Positions 1-8,194 are shown, counted from the first letter of the stretch. The stretch: DNA of 60,150 nt from Cryomorphaceae bacterium (GCA_017858515.1 JAFMBM010000013.1:1-60150); one strand, 5' to 3'. Notes: generated by a model from the letters alone, not told the origin. Program-made: numbers and translations.

Positions 1-231
1 GTGTTGAGCTTGCAGCATTTTGAGTTCAGGCTGTAACATTTTGGGTTGAGGTTGTGGCGTTTTGTGTTGAGCTTGCAGCATTTTGAGTTCAGGCTGTAAC
101 ATTTTGGGTTGAGGTTGTAGCGTTTTGTGTTGAGCTTACAGCCTTTTGAGCTCAGGCTATAGCATTTTATGTTGAGCTTGCATCCTTTTGAGTTCAGGCT
201 GAAGCCTTTTGAGTTCAGGCTAGGGTTCAAT
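1..231. repeat. 21-bp tandem repeat array, about 11 units
   Basis: Eleven consecutive 21-bp units start at 1, 22, 43 and so on to 211. Each ends in a short T run and has a core like gttgagcttgcagc. Units 1-3 (1-63) and 4-6 (64-126) are nearly identical as triplets, so a 63-bp higher-order period is superimposed. Later units drift, and the last one (211-231) loses the pattern halfway. The array continues to or beyond the left edge. Because 21 is a multiple of three, the minus strand reads as heptads (KMLQAQH, KMLQPEL, KTPQPQP) with no stop from about 126 to the edge. Units at 127-168 carry stops in that frame. I cannot tell whether it is the tail of a coding repeat or non-coding. Confidence 0.9.
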
Positions 232-244
232 AACTTGACACAAG

Positions 245-328
245 AGCATTTTCCCTTGGTTTACTTTCATTTTAGCTTGAGGCGAGAGCCTTTTCCCTTG
301 AGATATATTCAAATTAGCTTGAGGAGAT
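245..328. repeat. Degenerate 42-bp direct repeat pair
   Basis: Two adjacent 42-bp copies (245-286 and 287-328) share about three quarters of their bases, including tttcccttg near the start and ttagcttgagg near the end. A weaker third relative is visible around 360-385 (catttgcccttggtttagctta). 42 is twice the 21-bp period of the array to the left, and gcttgag occurs in both, so this looks like a decayed extension of that array. Confidence 0.6.
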
Positions 329-1166
329 AGACCGTTGACTTTGTAAGCTTTAATAATAGGTTCATTTGCCCTTGGTTTAGCTTAAGTGCTAGAAGGGTAC
401 TCTATTATAGAGTTGATTTTAACTTGAGCGGATGATAGAAAGGCTTGGCTGCAATTGAGATTCTCTTGTAAAAGAAGAACAAAGGTTTTGCAAAAATTCA
501 ATTTTATTCAAGGGAAGTTTACTCTGAGCAAATAGAATTCGAGAAGGATTTAGAACACAATAAGCTTTTGCCACCAAAAGAGTCATAAGACAAACGAAAG
601 TTCTAAGAAGTGAAGTCCTCTGCCTTTGGGTAATTACCAAAGTCCAATGGAGCAGCCGATGGAGCGGGTCAGTCTTATTTGGTGAGTTCAAAAGAGCTTC
701 TTACCTGAAGTAGGCGCTAGAAAGCTAGAAGTAGGCTAATTCTATTAGTAGTATAGAGCTTAAGTTATTGTAATAAGGCAAAAGAAGGAGTCATGATCAG
801 ATTTAAGACTTCAAATTAAGACTAGAAGCATAAAAAGGCAACGGAACCCTTTCAAGAGAGCTTCTCAGTTACACAAAATGGCTCCAAGAGACTTTCTCAT
901 CATTTCAAGAAAAAATTAGGTAAAAAGTCCTCCTTAAAGTGAAAGAATATAAGGAGTATTTTTTATCTTTTTTCGATACTAATTTAGTTCTTAGGCCTAT
1001 ATAATAGACTTAATAGATTGATAATCATATTAATTACATTTTATTCTAAAATCGGTAAAATCGCAAATATCGGTTTCCAAAATCGATAAAAGTATTCCGG
1101 ATATTCTACTTTACTTTGTCACGTCAGAAAGGTTCTGGCAAGAAGTTTAACCTTTAATATATTACA
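329..1166. other. Gene-poor AT-rich stretch, nothing assignable
   Basis: About 840 bases with no convincing gene. One 90-codon open frame on the minus strand (419-691) has no recognisable domain and unconvincing composition. No tRNA-like fold, CRISPR pattern or strong hairpin was seen. The last 100 bases probably hold the promoter of the gene at 1167, but no clear TAnnTTTG box stands out. Confidence 0.5.
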
Positions 1167-1946
1167 ATGAATAGACTTCAAATGAACAAGCAGTATATGC
1201 TGCGTAACTTATCCAACTACCTAAAGAAGAAAGAAGATCTTTGGGTAAATGAATCCTTGGTTAAGGATCAGATTACACTTTTCCAACAAAAAAAGCTCGA
1301 TTTGGAAGAAGTGATTCGCAAAGAAGAGCAACTCTCTATGCCTTATCAATCGGTACGAGACTTAGAGCGTGAAGAGTTTGCACAAAAATTCGCTCAATTG
1401 GCTGGAATTGTTCACTCTCTATATCAAAGAGCAGACAATCACGAAGGCGCCTATCTCTCAAAACTCAGTCCGAAAGAGCTAATGCGCAACAGTTTAGAAC
1501 AAAGCTTGGCAAGAGCAGGAAACCTTCTCGAATTATCGGTTCAAATTCAAGAAGAGATTGATGCACATCCTACCGCCAAGAAGTGTCAAGCCGATGCGCA
1601 AGCGCAATTCGACTCCTTCTCTAGTCGCATTTTACTTCCAACCGAAAGAAGAAAAGAACGCAAGCAAGTGTTGGGTCAGATTGCCCAAAAGCAAGACGAG
1701 TTATTGGAATTATTGACCAATGATCTAGACGGCAGCATGCGGGTGTTTGAGACGATCAATCCAGAATTCTTAGAGTTGTACACCCTCAATCGCGAGGTAG
1801 TGCAACCTATTCGACGGAATAAAGATGGGGAGATTGATGATTCTATCGACTGGGTTATGGAAGATGATGAAGACTTCAACCTAGAAAATGGAGACACGCC
1901 ATCGAACGGAAACGACGAAAGTGGCGATCCAACTGAGAATGTATAA
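1167..1946 (+). CDS. Hypothetical helical protein with acidic C-terminal tail
   Basis: The product has 259 residues and I do not recognise the family. It is rich in Lys, Glu, Gln and Leu and looks almost wholly alpha-helical, with probable coiled-coil stretches around residues 40-75, 115-140 and 155-190. The last 40 residues are strongly acidic and low in complexity (DWVMEDDEDFNLENGD). There is no signal peptide or membrane segment, so it is probably cytoplasmic. The start at 1167 is followed by a second in-frame ATG at 1182 (MNKQYML), which could equally be used. It stands alone and is followed by a clear hairpin terminator at 1967-1998. No function is assigned. Confidence 0.7.
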   Translation: MNRLQMNKQYMLRNLSNYLKKKEDLWVNESLVKDQITLFQQKKLDLEEVIRKEEQLSMPYQSVRDLEREEFAQKFAQLAGIVHSLYQRADNHEGAYLSKLSPKELMRNSLEQSLARAGNLLELSVQIQEEIDAHPTAKKCQADAQAQFDSFSSRILLPTERRKERKQVLGQIAQKQDELLELLTNDLDGSMRVFETINPEFLELYTLNREVVQPIRRNKDGEIDDSIDWVMEDDEDFNLENGDTPSNGNDESGDPTENV

Positions 1947-1966
1947 AGCATGGTTTGGGTTAGATG

Positions 1967-1998
1967 AAAAAGGAGCATCCGTAGAGGGTGCTCCTTTT
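1967..1998 (+). terminator. Rho-independent terminator after the hypothetical gene
   Basis: The arms aaaaaggagcatcc (1967-1980) and gggtgctcctttt (1986-1998) pair over about 13 bp with one G-U wobble and a 5-base loop (gtaga). The hairpin runs into T-rich sequence, 20 bases after the stop codon of the upstream gene. Confidence 0.8.
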
Positions 1999-2108
1999 AT
2001 TCTAATCAGAAAGCAAAGAACCCAGCAAAGAGTACTGAGAAAGTCTCAGTAAAATATTTCGAAAAAGACCATTAAGATTCCATCCTTTATTTCATAAAAA
2101 AGTAGAAA

Positions 2109-2771
2109 ATGAAAACAGCCCTTCAAATAGCCATGGCCGAACTAGGCATAAAAGAGATCAAAGGCCAAGAGCACAATAGTGAAATTTTAAAGTACAGTCG
2201 CGAAACGGCCTTGCACGCATTCGAAGACGACGAAACGCCCTGGTGTGCTGCCTTTGTGGCTTGGTGCCATATGAAAGCCAATAAACCTTACTCCACCAAA
2301 CCCAATGCGCGCTCGTGGTTAAATGTGGGACAAAGCATCAGCGAACCTTTTCCGGGAGACATAGCCGTTTTTTGGCGCGGAAGTAAGCAAAGTTGGCAGG
2401 GACATGTAGGATTCTATTTAGGACACTCGAACAACAGCAAAAAGATACATTGCTTGGGAGGCAATCAGGGAGACCAAGTAGCCATAACTGCCTACGATGC
2501 CAACAGACTATTGGGCTTTAGAAGAATAGGTGATTTTGTTCCCTTAGAAATACCCAAGCCCCTGCTAAGAACAGGACATAGAGGCAAAGAAGTACTTCGT
2601 TTGCAGAATCTACTTAGCTATCTAGCCTTTCCTTGCGGCCCTTTAGACGGAGACTTTGGACCCAAAACAGCCCAAGGCTTAAAGCGTTTTCAGGAGAAAT
2701 ACCAACTAAAAGTAAACGGCATCTACGACGCCATCAACGAACAGAAGTTTGAAGATTTGCTGAAGGAGTAG
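2109..2771 (+). CDS. Amidase-like (TIGR02594/CHAP-like) protein with peptidoglycan-binding domain
   Basis: The product has 220 residues and is probably a peptidoglycan hydrolase. Residues 1-140 match the TIGR02594 type of NlpC/CHAP-like amidase. The ETPWCAAFVAWC segment (about residues 42-53) carries the likely catalytic Cys, and a GHVGFYLG segment (about 98-105) carries the likely His. Residues 155-218 are a PG_binding_1 domain (LRTGHRGKEVLRLQNLL, then LDGDFGPKTAQGLKRFQ). No signal peptide is visible, which is common for phage-type endolysins and cargo of contractile particles. It lies between the hypothetical gene and the 3' end of ssrA. The domain call is firm, but the substrate bond and biological role are not. 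Confidence 0.85.
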   Translation: MKTALQIAMAELGIKEIKGQEHNSEILKYSRETALHAFEDDETPWCAAFVAWCHMKANKPYSTKPNARSWLNVGQSISEPFPGDIAVFWRGSKQSWQGHVGFYLGHSNNSKKIHCLGGNQGDQVAITAYDANRLLGFRRIGDFVPLEIPKPLLRTGHRGKEVLRLQNLLSYLAFPCGPLDGDFGPKTAQGLKRFQEKYQLKVNGIYDAINEQKFEDLLKE

Positions 2772-2942
2772 GGAGGGAAGGGGGGAGAGACACGCATTTA
2801 CAATGTGGTACCTTGGCGATTTAAGGTGCAGCAACTCAAAAGATAAATGAAAAATTGACTAAGTGTTGACTAGAATGATGAAAACCTTTTTCAGCATTGT
2901 GAAGTCTTATAGATCTGAAATAGCTGAGAAAGCTGGAAAAGA

Positions 2943-2980
2943 AAAAGCCTATTCCTTTTACCAAAAGAGAATAGGCTTTT
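2943..2980 (-). terminator. Terminator of the tmRNA gene
   Basis: A perfect 12-bp inverted repeat, aaaagcctattc (2943-2954) and gaataggctttt (2969-2980), has a 14-base loop. On the minus strand it follows the tmRNA 3' end by 8 bases and ends in a T run. It would also work on the plus strand. Confidence 0.85.
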
Positions 2981-2988
2981 ATTATTTG

Positions 2989-3381
2989 TGGAGCTGGCGG
3001 GAGTCGAACCCGCGTCCAAACAAGGATACGCAACGCTTTCTACATGTTTATTTTGTAATTAATTGTCGGCTTTATGCCGGCCACAAACAACCTACATATC
3101 GCTTAGTTACTTTGTCTTGAGGCAGGCGCGTAACGAACCTACCTCCAGTCCAGTTTTGCTGCACCTTCTGATCGAACGCCACTAGACGGGGGCTTTCGGA
3201 AGATGGCTCGCTCTTGTACCTCGTACAAGATTAGCTTAATCGGCTATCGCTCGATTAGGCGGCAAGCGCGTAGTTATTTGCGCCAGTTAAAAAGTGCGAG
3301 GCATTGGATTTACGGGCGACATCCTCATGGCCCGACATGCTTACATTCCGCCTCGGCTTGCTGTCTAAACCGGTCAGCCCC
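2989..3381 (-). ncRNA. ssrA: Transfer-messenger RNA (tmRNA)
   Basis: This is the one-piece tmRNA that rescues stalled ribosomes together with SmpB. The 5' end GGGGCTG (3381-3375) pairs with CAGCTCC near the 3' end, giving a 7-bp acceptor stem. The T-arm GGTTCGACTCCCGCC precedes it, and the discriminator A is at 2989. CCA is not encoded and must be added. The tag reading frame lies at 3258-3284 with stop TAA at 3255-3257. The length of about 393 nt is normal. A TAnnTTTG box lies upstream (3399-3406) and a hairpin terminator follows. Open frames drawn across this gene on either strand are not real. Confidence 0.96.
3258..3284 (-). other. tmRNA proteolysis-tag coding segment (GANNYALAA)
   Basis: On the minus strand the codons GGC GCA AAT AAC TAC GCG CTT GCC GCC are followed by TAA, giving GANNYALAA. 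Added after the tRNA-borne Ala, this would mark proteins for ClpXP-type proteases. Bacteroidota tags that I remember are close (GENNYALAA, GETNYALAA), which supports GGC as the resume codon. The second residue is Ala here, where an acidic Glu is usual. Confidence 0.85.
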
Positions 3382-3398
3382 GTGTTGAAATGATGCTA

Positions 3399-3406
3399 CA
3401 AAGATA
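3399..3406 (-). promoter_or_regulatory. -7 box for ssrA
   Basis: Minus-strand TATCTTTG fits the Bacteroidota -7 consensus TAnnTTTG and would start transcription about 10 bases before the mature tmRNA 5' end, consistent with 5' trimming by RNase P. A TTTG -33 element at the expected spacing was not found. The region overlaps the 5' end of the divergent dehydrogenase gene. Confidence 0.6.
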
Positions 3407-3438
3407 CGCTATCTTAGCCCCAAATGCCCGCAAACACT

Positions 3439-4644
3439 ATGTTAATAGGAATTATACGCGAAGGAAAGAAGCCCGCCGATAAGCGTGTGGCTCTCACTCC
3501 TTCTCAATGTGCTCAAATTCAGAAACAATTCCCCTCCGTTCGTATCAACGTTCAAAGCAGTCCTATCCGAACCTTCGACGATTCGGAGTATCTAGACTAT
3601 GGTATTGAGGTGGTAGAAAAGCTAGATCATTGTGATATTCTACTCGGTGTAAAGGAAGTTCCGGTAGACGAGCTGATTCCTTCTAAAACCTATTTTTTCT
3701 TTTCTCATACTTTTAAGAAGCAACTCTACAATCGGAAATTGCTGAAGACTATTCTCGAGAAAAAGATCCGTCTAATCGATTATGAATTACTGGCTGAAGC
3801 CAATGGTAGAAGACTTATTGGCTTTGGTAGATATGCAGGAGTAGTGGGTGCCTACAATGGCATTCGAGCCTATGGTCTATTGACTAAAACCTTTGATATT
3901 CGTCCTGCGCATCTCTTGTTCGATCGCAAGGAAATGGCTTTAGAACTTGAAAAAGTGCAACTGCCTACAAATTTGAAAATTGTTATGACAGGGGGAGGAA
4001 GGGTAGCCGGTGGAATCTTGGAAATACTTTCGGCCCTCAACATACAATCGGTAGAGCCGAATGATTTTTTAATGCACAGCTTCCATCAACCAAGCTATAC
4101 GCAGCTTTCAGTTAAGGAATATGTGCGAAGAGTAGATGGAAGGCCCTTCAATACTTCCGAGTTCTATAACAATTCCGTGGGATTCGAATCGGCTTTTAAA
4201 CCCTTCACCCATGCTGCAGATATTTACATATCAGGTCATTATTGGGACGATGAAAGTCCAATGTTTATAACAGCTGAGGACATTCAAGACGAAAAGTTCA
4301 AAATCAAACTCATAGCCGATGTCAGCTGTGACATCAATGGTCCAATTGCTTCTACCCTTCGTCCATCTACCATTGCCGATCCATTGTATGGATACGACAG
4401 AGCTACGGGATTGGAAGTGCCTTTTGGTGCCGAAAACTCCATTGGAGTAATGGCGGTTGACAATCTTCCCTGCGAATTGCCGCGGGATGCCTCTGAAGAT
4501 TTTGGAAATGAATTCATGGAGAATATCCTTCCGCATCTTTTAAATAACGATATTGAGGGCGTTCTTTGGAGAGCCACGGAAGCAAAGGATGGAAAATTGC
4601 TTCCAGACTATCAGTATCTTCAAGAATATGTAGACTCACTCTAA
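3439..4644 (+). CDS. NAD(P)-dependent saccharopine dehydrogenase / lysine-ketoglutarate reductase-like protein
   Basis: The product has 401 residues from this start. The N-terminus LIGIIREGKKPADKRVALTP is the AlaDh/PNT N-terminal pattern with the KR pair that binds the oxo-acid. MTGGGRVAGGILE (about residues 183-195) is the nucleotide-binding glycine loop. The C-terminal part ADVSCDINGPIASTLRPSTI and VDNLPCELPRDAS resembles the lysine-ketoglutarate reductase half of the eukaryotic bifunctional lysine-degradation enzyme, so a saccharopine-type reaction is more likely than alanine dehydrogenase. ATG at 3424 is also in frame. I prefer 3439 because the family begins almost directly with (K/L)IGIIREGK. 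It is cytosolic. The exact substrate is not provable from sequence. Confidence 0.85.
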   Translation: MLIGIIREGKKPADKRVALTPSQCAQIQKQFPSVRINVQSSPIRTFDDSEYLDYGIEVVEKLDHCDILLGVKEVPVDELIPSKTYFFFSHTFKKQLYNRKLLKTILEKKIRLIDYELLAEANGRRLIGFGRYAGVVGAYNGIRAYGLLTKTFDIRPAHLLFDRKEMALELEKVQLPTNLKIVMTGGGRVAGGILEILSALNIQSVEPNDFLMHSFHQPSYTQLSVKEYVRRVDGRPFNTSEFYNNSVGFESAFKPFTHAADIYISGHYWDDESPMFITAEDIQDEKFKIKLIADVSCDINGPIASTLRPSTIADPLYGYDRATGLEVPFGAENSIGVMAVDNLPCELPRDASEDFGNEFMENILPHLLNNDIEGVLWRATEAKDGKLLPDYQYLQEYVDSL

Positions 4645-4648
4645 ATCA

Positions 4649-6646
4649 ATGTATATGAAATCTGTTTTTTCCATACTTGCCTTATTCTTCGGACTTATTC
4701 TTTCTGCGGGTCCAGGTGATACGCTTAAAGTAGAAGCGCACGATGCCGTGGATATGACCTGGTATAAAGCCTACAACAGCAAAGCTTTTTTTCCTACCCA
4801 AGGAAAAAGCTTCCATCGAGTAAATATGAATTTCACCATCGGCTGTGCCAGCAACGGATGCAGCGATTGGGATTATACCGTGCTCATTCGCCTTTTAAAA
4901 CCTACGGGAGTGCTAGATTCAAACGTGGCATCTATAGATACCATTAGCACTAACCCATTGGTGGTAGATACTACATGGAATGTGTTTGAGGTAAAAGAGC
5001 GCTTTGAATTGGGCAGGATGATTACGCCCTACGGTGGATATATGCGCCAGAATTCAAACGGCTATAACTCCAATTGGACACATGAATTGGTATGGGATGT
5101 AACCGATTACCAAATGCTATTGCAAGACAGCATAGAGTTTGAGATTTTCTACCAAGGATGGTCGAGCGGATTCTCAGCAACCTTAAACTTCGAATTGATT
5201 GAAGGCATTCCAGCTAGAAAAGTATTGGATATATCCAACATTTATAAGCATGGAGGCTTTACCTATCGCAATTCTGCCACAGTGGAAGCGCAAAATCTTC
5301 CTGCCGTTGATATCCAACTATTACCCAATGCAAATCATGCCGTTGTGCATGTGATTCCATCGGGACATGGCTTCAACAATAGTCCTGCCTGCGCTGAATT
5401 CTGCGAGAAGAATTACAATTTAAAGATTGATGGAAACATCACCCACACCCAAGCGATGTGGCGAGACGATTGTGGTTTGAATCCGATCTATCCACAAGGA
5501 GGAACTTGGTTGTACGACCGAGCCAATTGGTGCCCTGGAGGAAAGGCATTTACCTATGAGCATGACATAAGTTCTCATATTACAGCCGGAAGCACTCATA
5601 GTTTTGATATAGATATTGAAGCCTATAATATTGCCGCCAATCAGGATGCCGCTAGCTACAACTGGACAAGTTTATTGCTTCAGATTGAGAATTTTGCCCA
5701 TCAGAACGATGTGGAATTGAAAGAGATTATCAGTCCGAGCAGAAAAGACGATCACAAAAGACTCAATCCCATATGCGGATCGGCCACGGTAATGATTCGG
5801 AATAAAGGCGGACAAAATTTAACGCAGTGTACCATCGCCTATGGCTATGACAAGGCCGCTGAATTGACTTTTAATTGGACAGGGAATTTAGCACCTATGG
5901 AAGAAGAGCTGGTTGAGCTACCTATGGGAACCGCTGCTGATTGGATACAATGGGGACAAAGCGATCGTTTTTATGCCGAAGTAAGTTTACCGAATGGAGT
6001 GCAAGATGAATATGTACTGAACGACAAGGCCTGGAGTTACTTTGATGCGGTACCCGTTTATCCTCCCGATGTAAGGCTTAGTATGCGTACCAATACCCAA
6101 GGTCAACAGACTTGGTGGCAATTGTTTGACGCTGCTGGAAATGTAATTGAAACTGGAGACGGATATTTAGGCAATTCTCAAGTAACCAAAGACTGGGTAT
6201 TGGCCGAAGGCTGTTATCATTTGAGAATTAATGACAGAGGAAAGAATGGCTTGTCGTGGTGGGCGAACAACGACGGAGCAGGTTTTGCTCGCTTAATTTT
6301 CCCAGCCAGTGGAATTCCATTATTGAATTTCAATCCCGACTTCGGAACCCGAATAGACCACTGGTTTATCGTTGGCTCAGGCTTAAATATTGAATCAAAC
6401 GCGAAAGAGGAGATAGAAATGTGGTTGTATCCCAACCCAGGTAATGATCGCGTTCAAGTACAATGGTCGGATGAGTCGAGCACAGCACTGCTAGACATAC
6501 TCGACCTACGAGGAGCAAAATTACTTTCCAAAGAAATAGAAGAAGGCCAAGAGTTGAACACAGAATCTTTGCCCCGTGGAGTATATCTCATACAAATGAG
6601 AACATCCAAAGGAAACAGATCACAAAAGAGATGGATTAAGCTTTAA
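4649..6646 (+). CDS. Secreted peptide-N-glycosidase F-related protein with T9SS sorting domain
   Basis: The product has 665 residues. A signal peptide covers residues 1-20 (ATG at 4655 is an alternative start). Residues 30-310 align with the two beta-sandwich domains of Flavobacterium PNGase F, which cleaves N-glycans from glycoproteins. CSDWD (71-75) matches the segment with catalytic Asp60, and CAEFC (248-252) the one with Glu206. GGTWLYDRANWCPG (284-297) is also conserved. The position of catalytic Glu118 appears to be Gln169. A middle beta region follows. Residues about 590-665 form a type A sorting domain (YPNPGNDRV, then LPRGVYLIQM), so it is exported by T9SS. It begins 4 bases after the dehydrogenase stop and overlaps rpe convergently by 4 bases. 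Confidence 0.88.
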   Translation: MYMKSVFSILALFFGLILSAGPGDTLKVEAHDAVDMTWYKAYNSKAFFPTQGKSFHRVNMNFTIGCASNGCSDWDYTVLIRLLKPTGVLDSNVASIDTISTNPLVVDTTWNVFEVKERFELGRMITPYGGYMRQNSNGYNSNWTHELVWDVTDYQMLLQDSIEFEIFYQGWSSGFSATLNFELIEGIPARKVLDISNIYKHGGFTYRNSATVEAQNLPAVDIQLLPNANHAVVHVIPSGHGFNNSPACAEFCEKNYNLKIDGNITHTQAMWRDDCGLNPIYPQGGTWLYDRANWCPGGKAFTYEHDISSHITAGSTHSFDIDIEAYNIAANQDAASYNWTSLLLQIENFAHQNDVELKEIISPSRKDDHKRLNPICGSATVMIRNKGGQNLTQCTIAYGYDKAAELTFNWTGNLAPMEEELVELPMGTAADWIQWGQSDRFYAEVSLPNGVQDEYVLNDKAWSYFDAVPVYPPDVRLSMRTNTQGQQTWWQLFDAAGNVIETGDGYLGNSQVTKDWVLAEGCYHLRINDRGKNGLSWWANNDGAGFARLIFPASGIPLLNFNPDFGTRIDHWFIVGSGLNIESNAKEEIEMWLYPNPGNDRVQVQWSDESSTALLDILDLRGAKLLSKEIEEGQELNTESLPRGVYLIQMRTSKGNRSQKRWIKL

Positions 6647-7290
6647 AGCGCTTTTAGGTCGGCAATAGTTTGCGTTGGATTGGAAGATCCGAAGACAAAG
6701 TTGCCGGCTACAAGCACATCGGCGCCCGAAGCAATGAGTTTAGAAGCATTTTTATCACTAACACCGCCGTCTATTTCAATAAGTGTTTCTAAGCCCTGGC
6801 GAACAATTTCGTTCTTAAGGGCTTCCACCTTAGCATAGGTGCGCTCGATAAAACTCTGTCCACCGAAACCCGGATTTACACTCATGAGGCAAACCACATC
6901 TGTATTCTCGAGAACATCAAATATTTGATCCACTCTAGAGTGCGGATTGAGAGCAATACCTGATTTCATACCTGCCTGACGAATAGCAGTAAGGCTTCTA
7001 TGCAAGTGGGTACTGGCTTCGAGGTGAACGGTAAGAATGTCGGCTCCGGCATCTTTAAAGGCATCGATGTATCGTTCTGGCTGAACAATCATTAGATGCA
7101 CGTCAAAAACCTTAGTGCTATGAGGTCTCAAGGCTTTAATGACGGGCATTCCAAAAGTAAGGTTGGGAACAAAAACGCCATCCATAACATCGAGATGAAA
7201 CCAGTCGGCCTGACTTTCATTTAGCATTTTAGCTGCAGATTGAAGCTGAGTAAAATCAGCAGAAAGGAGGGAAGGAGCAATAAGTGCCAT
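6643..7290 (-). CDS. rpe: Ribulose-phosphate 3-epimerase
   Basis: The product has 215 residues, the full family length. It interconverts ribulose 5-phosphate and xylulose 5-phosphate in the pentose phosphate pathway. Family marks are APSLLSADF at the start, DWFHLDVMDGVFVPNLTFG (metal-binding His and Asp), DVHLMI, MSVNPGFGGQSF and EIDGGV. It is a cytosolic TIM barrel. It follows rpoD on the same strand after a 40-base gap that contains a UUCG-loop hairpin, so it may be partly cotranscribed with rpoD. No anomalies. Confidence 0.97.
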   Translation of the reverse strand: MALIAPSLLSADFTQLQSAAKMLNESQADWFHLDVMDGVFVPNLTFGMPVIKALRPHSTKVFDVHLMIVQPERYIDAFKDAGADILTVHLEASTHLHRSLTAIRQAGMKSGIALNPHSRVDQIFDVLENTDVVCLMSVNPGFGGQSFIERTYAKVEALKNEIVRQGLETLIEIDGGVSDKNASKLIASGADVLVAGNFVFGSSNPTQTIADLKAL

Positions 7291-7304
7291 AGTCTTGAAA
7301 TAAT

Positions 7305-7323
7305 AAAGGAGCCGAAGCTCCTT
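7305..7323 (-). terminator. Hairpin between rpoD and rpe
   Basis: Minus-strand AAGGAGC-TTCG-GCTCCTT is a 7-bp stem with a stable UUCG tetraloop, followed by TATTATTTC. The T run is interrupted, so termination may be partial and allow read-through into rpe. Confidence 0.6.
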
Positions 7324-7330
7324 ATTGTTA

Positions 7331-8194
7331 TTAACCTAAATACGATTTTAGAATTTTACTTCTAGAGGTGTGTTTCAGTCTTCGGATTGCCTTCTCTTTA
7401 ATCTGGCGAACGCGTTCGCGTGTTAAATCGAATTTCTCTCCAATTTCTTCAAGCGTCATAGGATGTTGACCATTGAGGCCGAAGTATAGACGAACTACAT
7501 CTCCTTCACGAGGAGTAAGAGTAGCCAAAGAGCGCTCGATCTCAGTACGAAGTGAATCGTGCATGAGTTCCTCGTCAGGATTGGGGCTATCTCCCAAATT
7601 GAGTACGTCGTATAAGTTGGAGTCTTCTCCTTCTACAAGAGGAGCATCCATAGAAACGTGGCGACCGGAGTTACGCATGCTTTCTTTTACATCGTTTTCT
7701 CCCATCTCAAGAACACCAGCAATCTCTTCCGCAGAAGGAGCACGTTCGTGTTCTTGCTCTAAGGCCGCATAGGCCTTATTGATCTTATTGATCGATCCGA
7801 TTTTATTTAGCGGCAAGCGAACAATACGAGATTGTTCAGCAAGAGCCTGCAAAATAGATTGACGAATCCACCATACAGCGTATGAAATAAATTTAAATCC
7901 ACGGGTTTCATCAAAGCGTTGTGCCGCTTTGATCAATCCCAAATTACCCTCATTAATTAAGTCGGGTAAAGTGAGTCCTTGGTTTTGGTATTGCTTAGCA
8001 ACCGATACAACAAATCGAAGGTTAGCTTTGGTAAGCTTTTCAAGAGCCCTTTGATCTCCGGCCTTGATTCGCTGTGCCAATTCTACTTCCTCTTCGGCAG
8101 TAATCAGTTCTACCTTACCAATCTCCTGCAAGTATTTATCCAGTGACGCAGTTTCACGGTTTGTAACCTGTTTGGTGATTTTTAACTGTCTCAT
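7331..8194 (-). CDS. rpoD: Primary RNA polymerase sigma factor (short Bacteroidota type)
   Basis: The product has 287 residues, the compact form that lacks region 1.1 and the long non-conserved insert. Region 1.2 is at residues 18-47 ([19 protein letters not shown]). Region 2 runs about 55-125 and includes [20 protein letters not shown] and [13 protein letters not shown]. Region 3 follows, and region 4.2 is the helix-turn-helix [20 protein letters not shown] near residues 246-265. It directs transcription from -33/-7 (TTTG / TAnnTTTG) promoters, and several good examples occur in this window. It lies downstream of pnp with a 189-base gap that should contain its own promoter, although no perfect box was seen there. 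Confidence 0.97.
   Translation of the reverse strand: MRQLKITKQVTNRETASLDKYLQEIGKVELITAEEEVELAQRIKAGDQRALEKLTKANLRFVVSVAKQYQNQGLTLPDLINEGNLGLIKAAQRFDETRGFKFISYAVWWIRQSILQALAEQSRIVRLPLNKIGSINKINKAYAALEQEHERAPSAEEIAGVLEMGENDVKESMRNSGRHVSMDAPLVEGEDSNLYDVLNLGDSPNPDEELMHDSLRTEIERSLATLTPREGDVVRLYFGLNGQHPMTLEEIGEKFDLTRERVRQIKEKAIRRLKHTSRSKILKSYLG

Noticed and set aside
1..231. CRISPR array
   Set aside because: Units are directly adjacent with no unique spacers between them, the repeats are imperfect, and no cas gene is near.
419..691. 90-codon open frame on the minus strand
   Set aside because: No domain, no promoter or ribosome-binding context, composition not protein-like, and it lies in a gene-poor AT-rich stretch.
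2836..3388. Open frames on both strands across the tmRNA region
   Set aside because: They cross the ssrA gene and its terminator, which explain the sequence fully.
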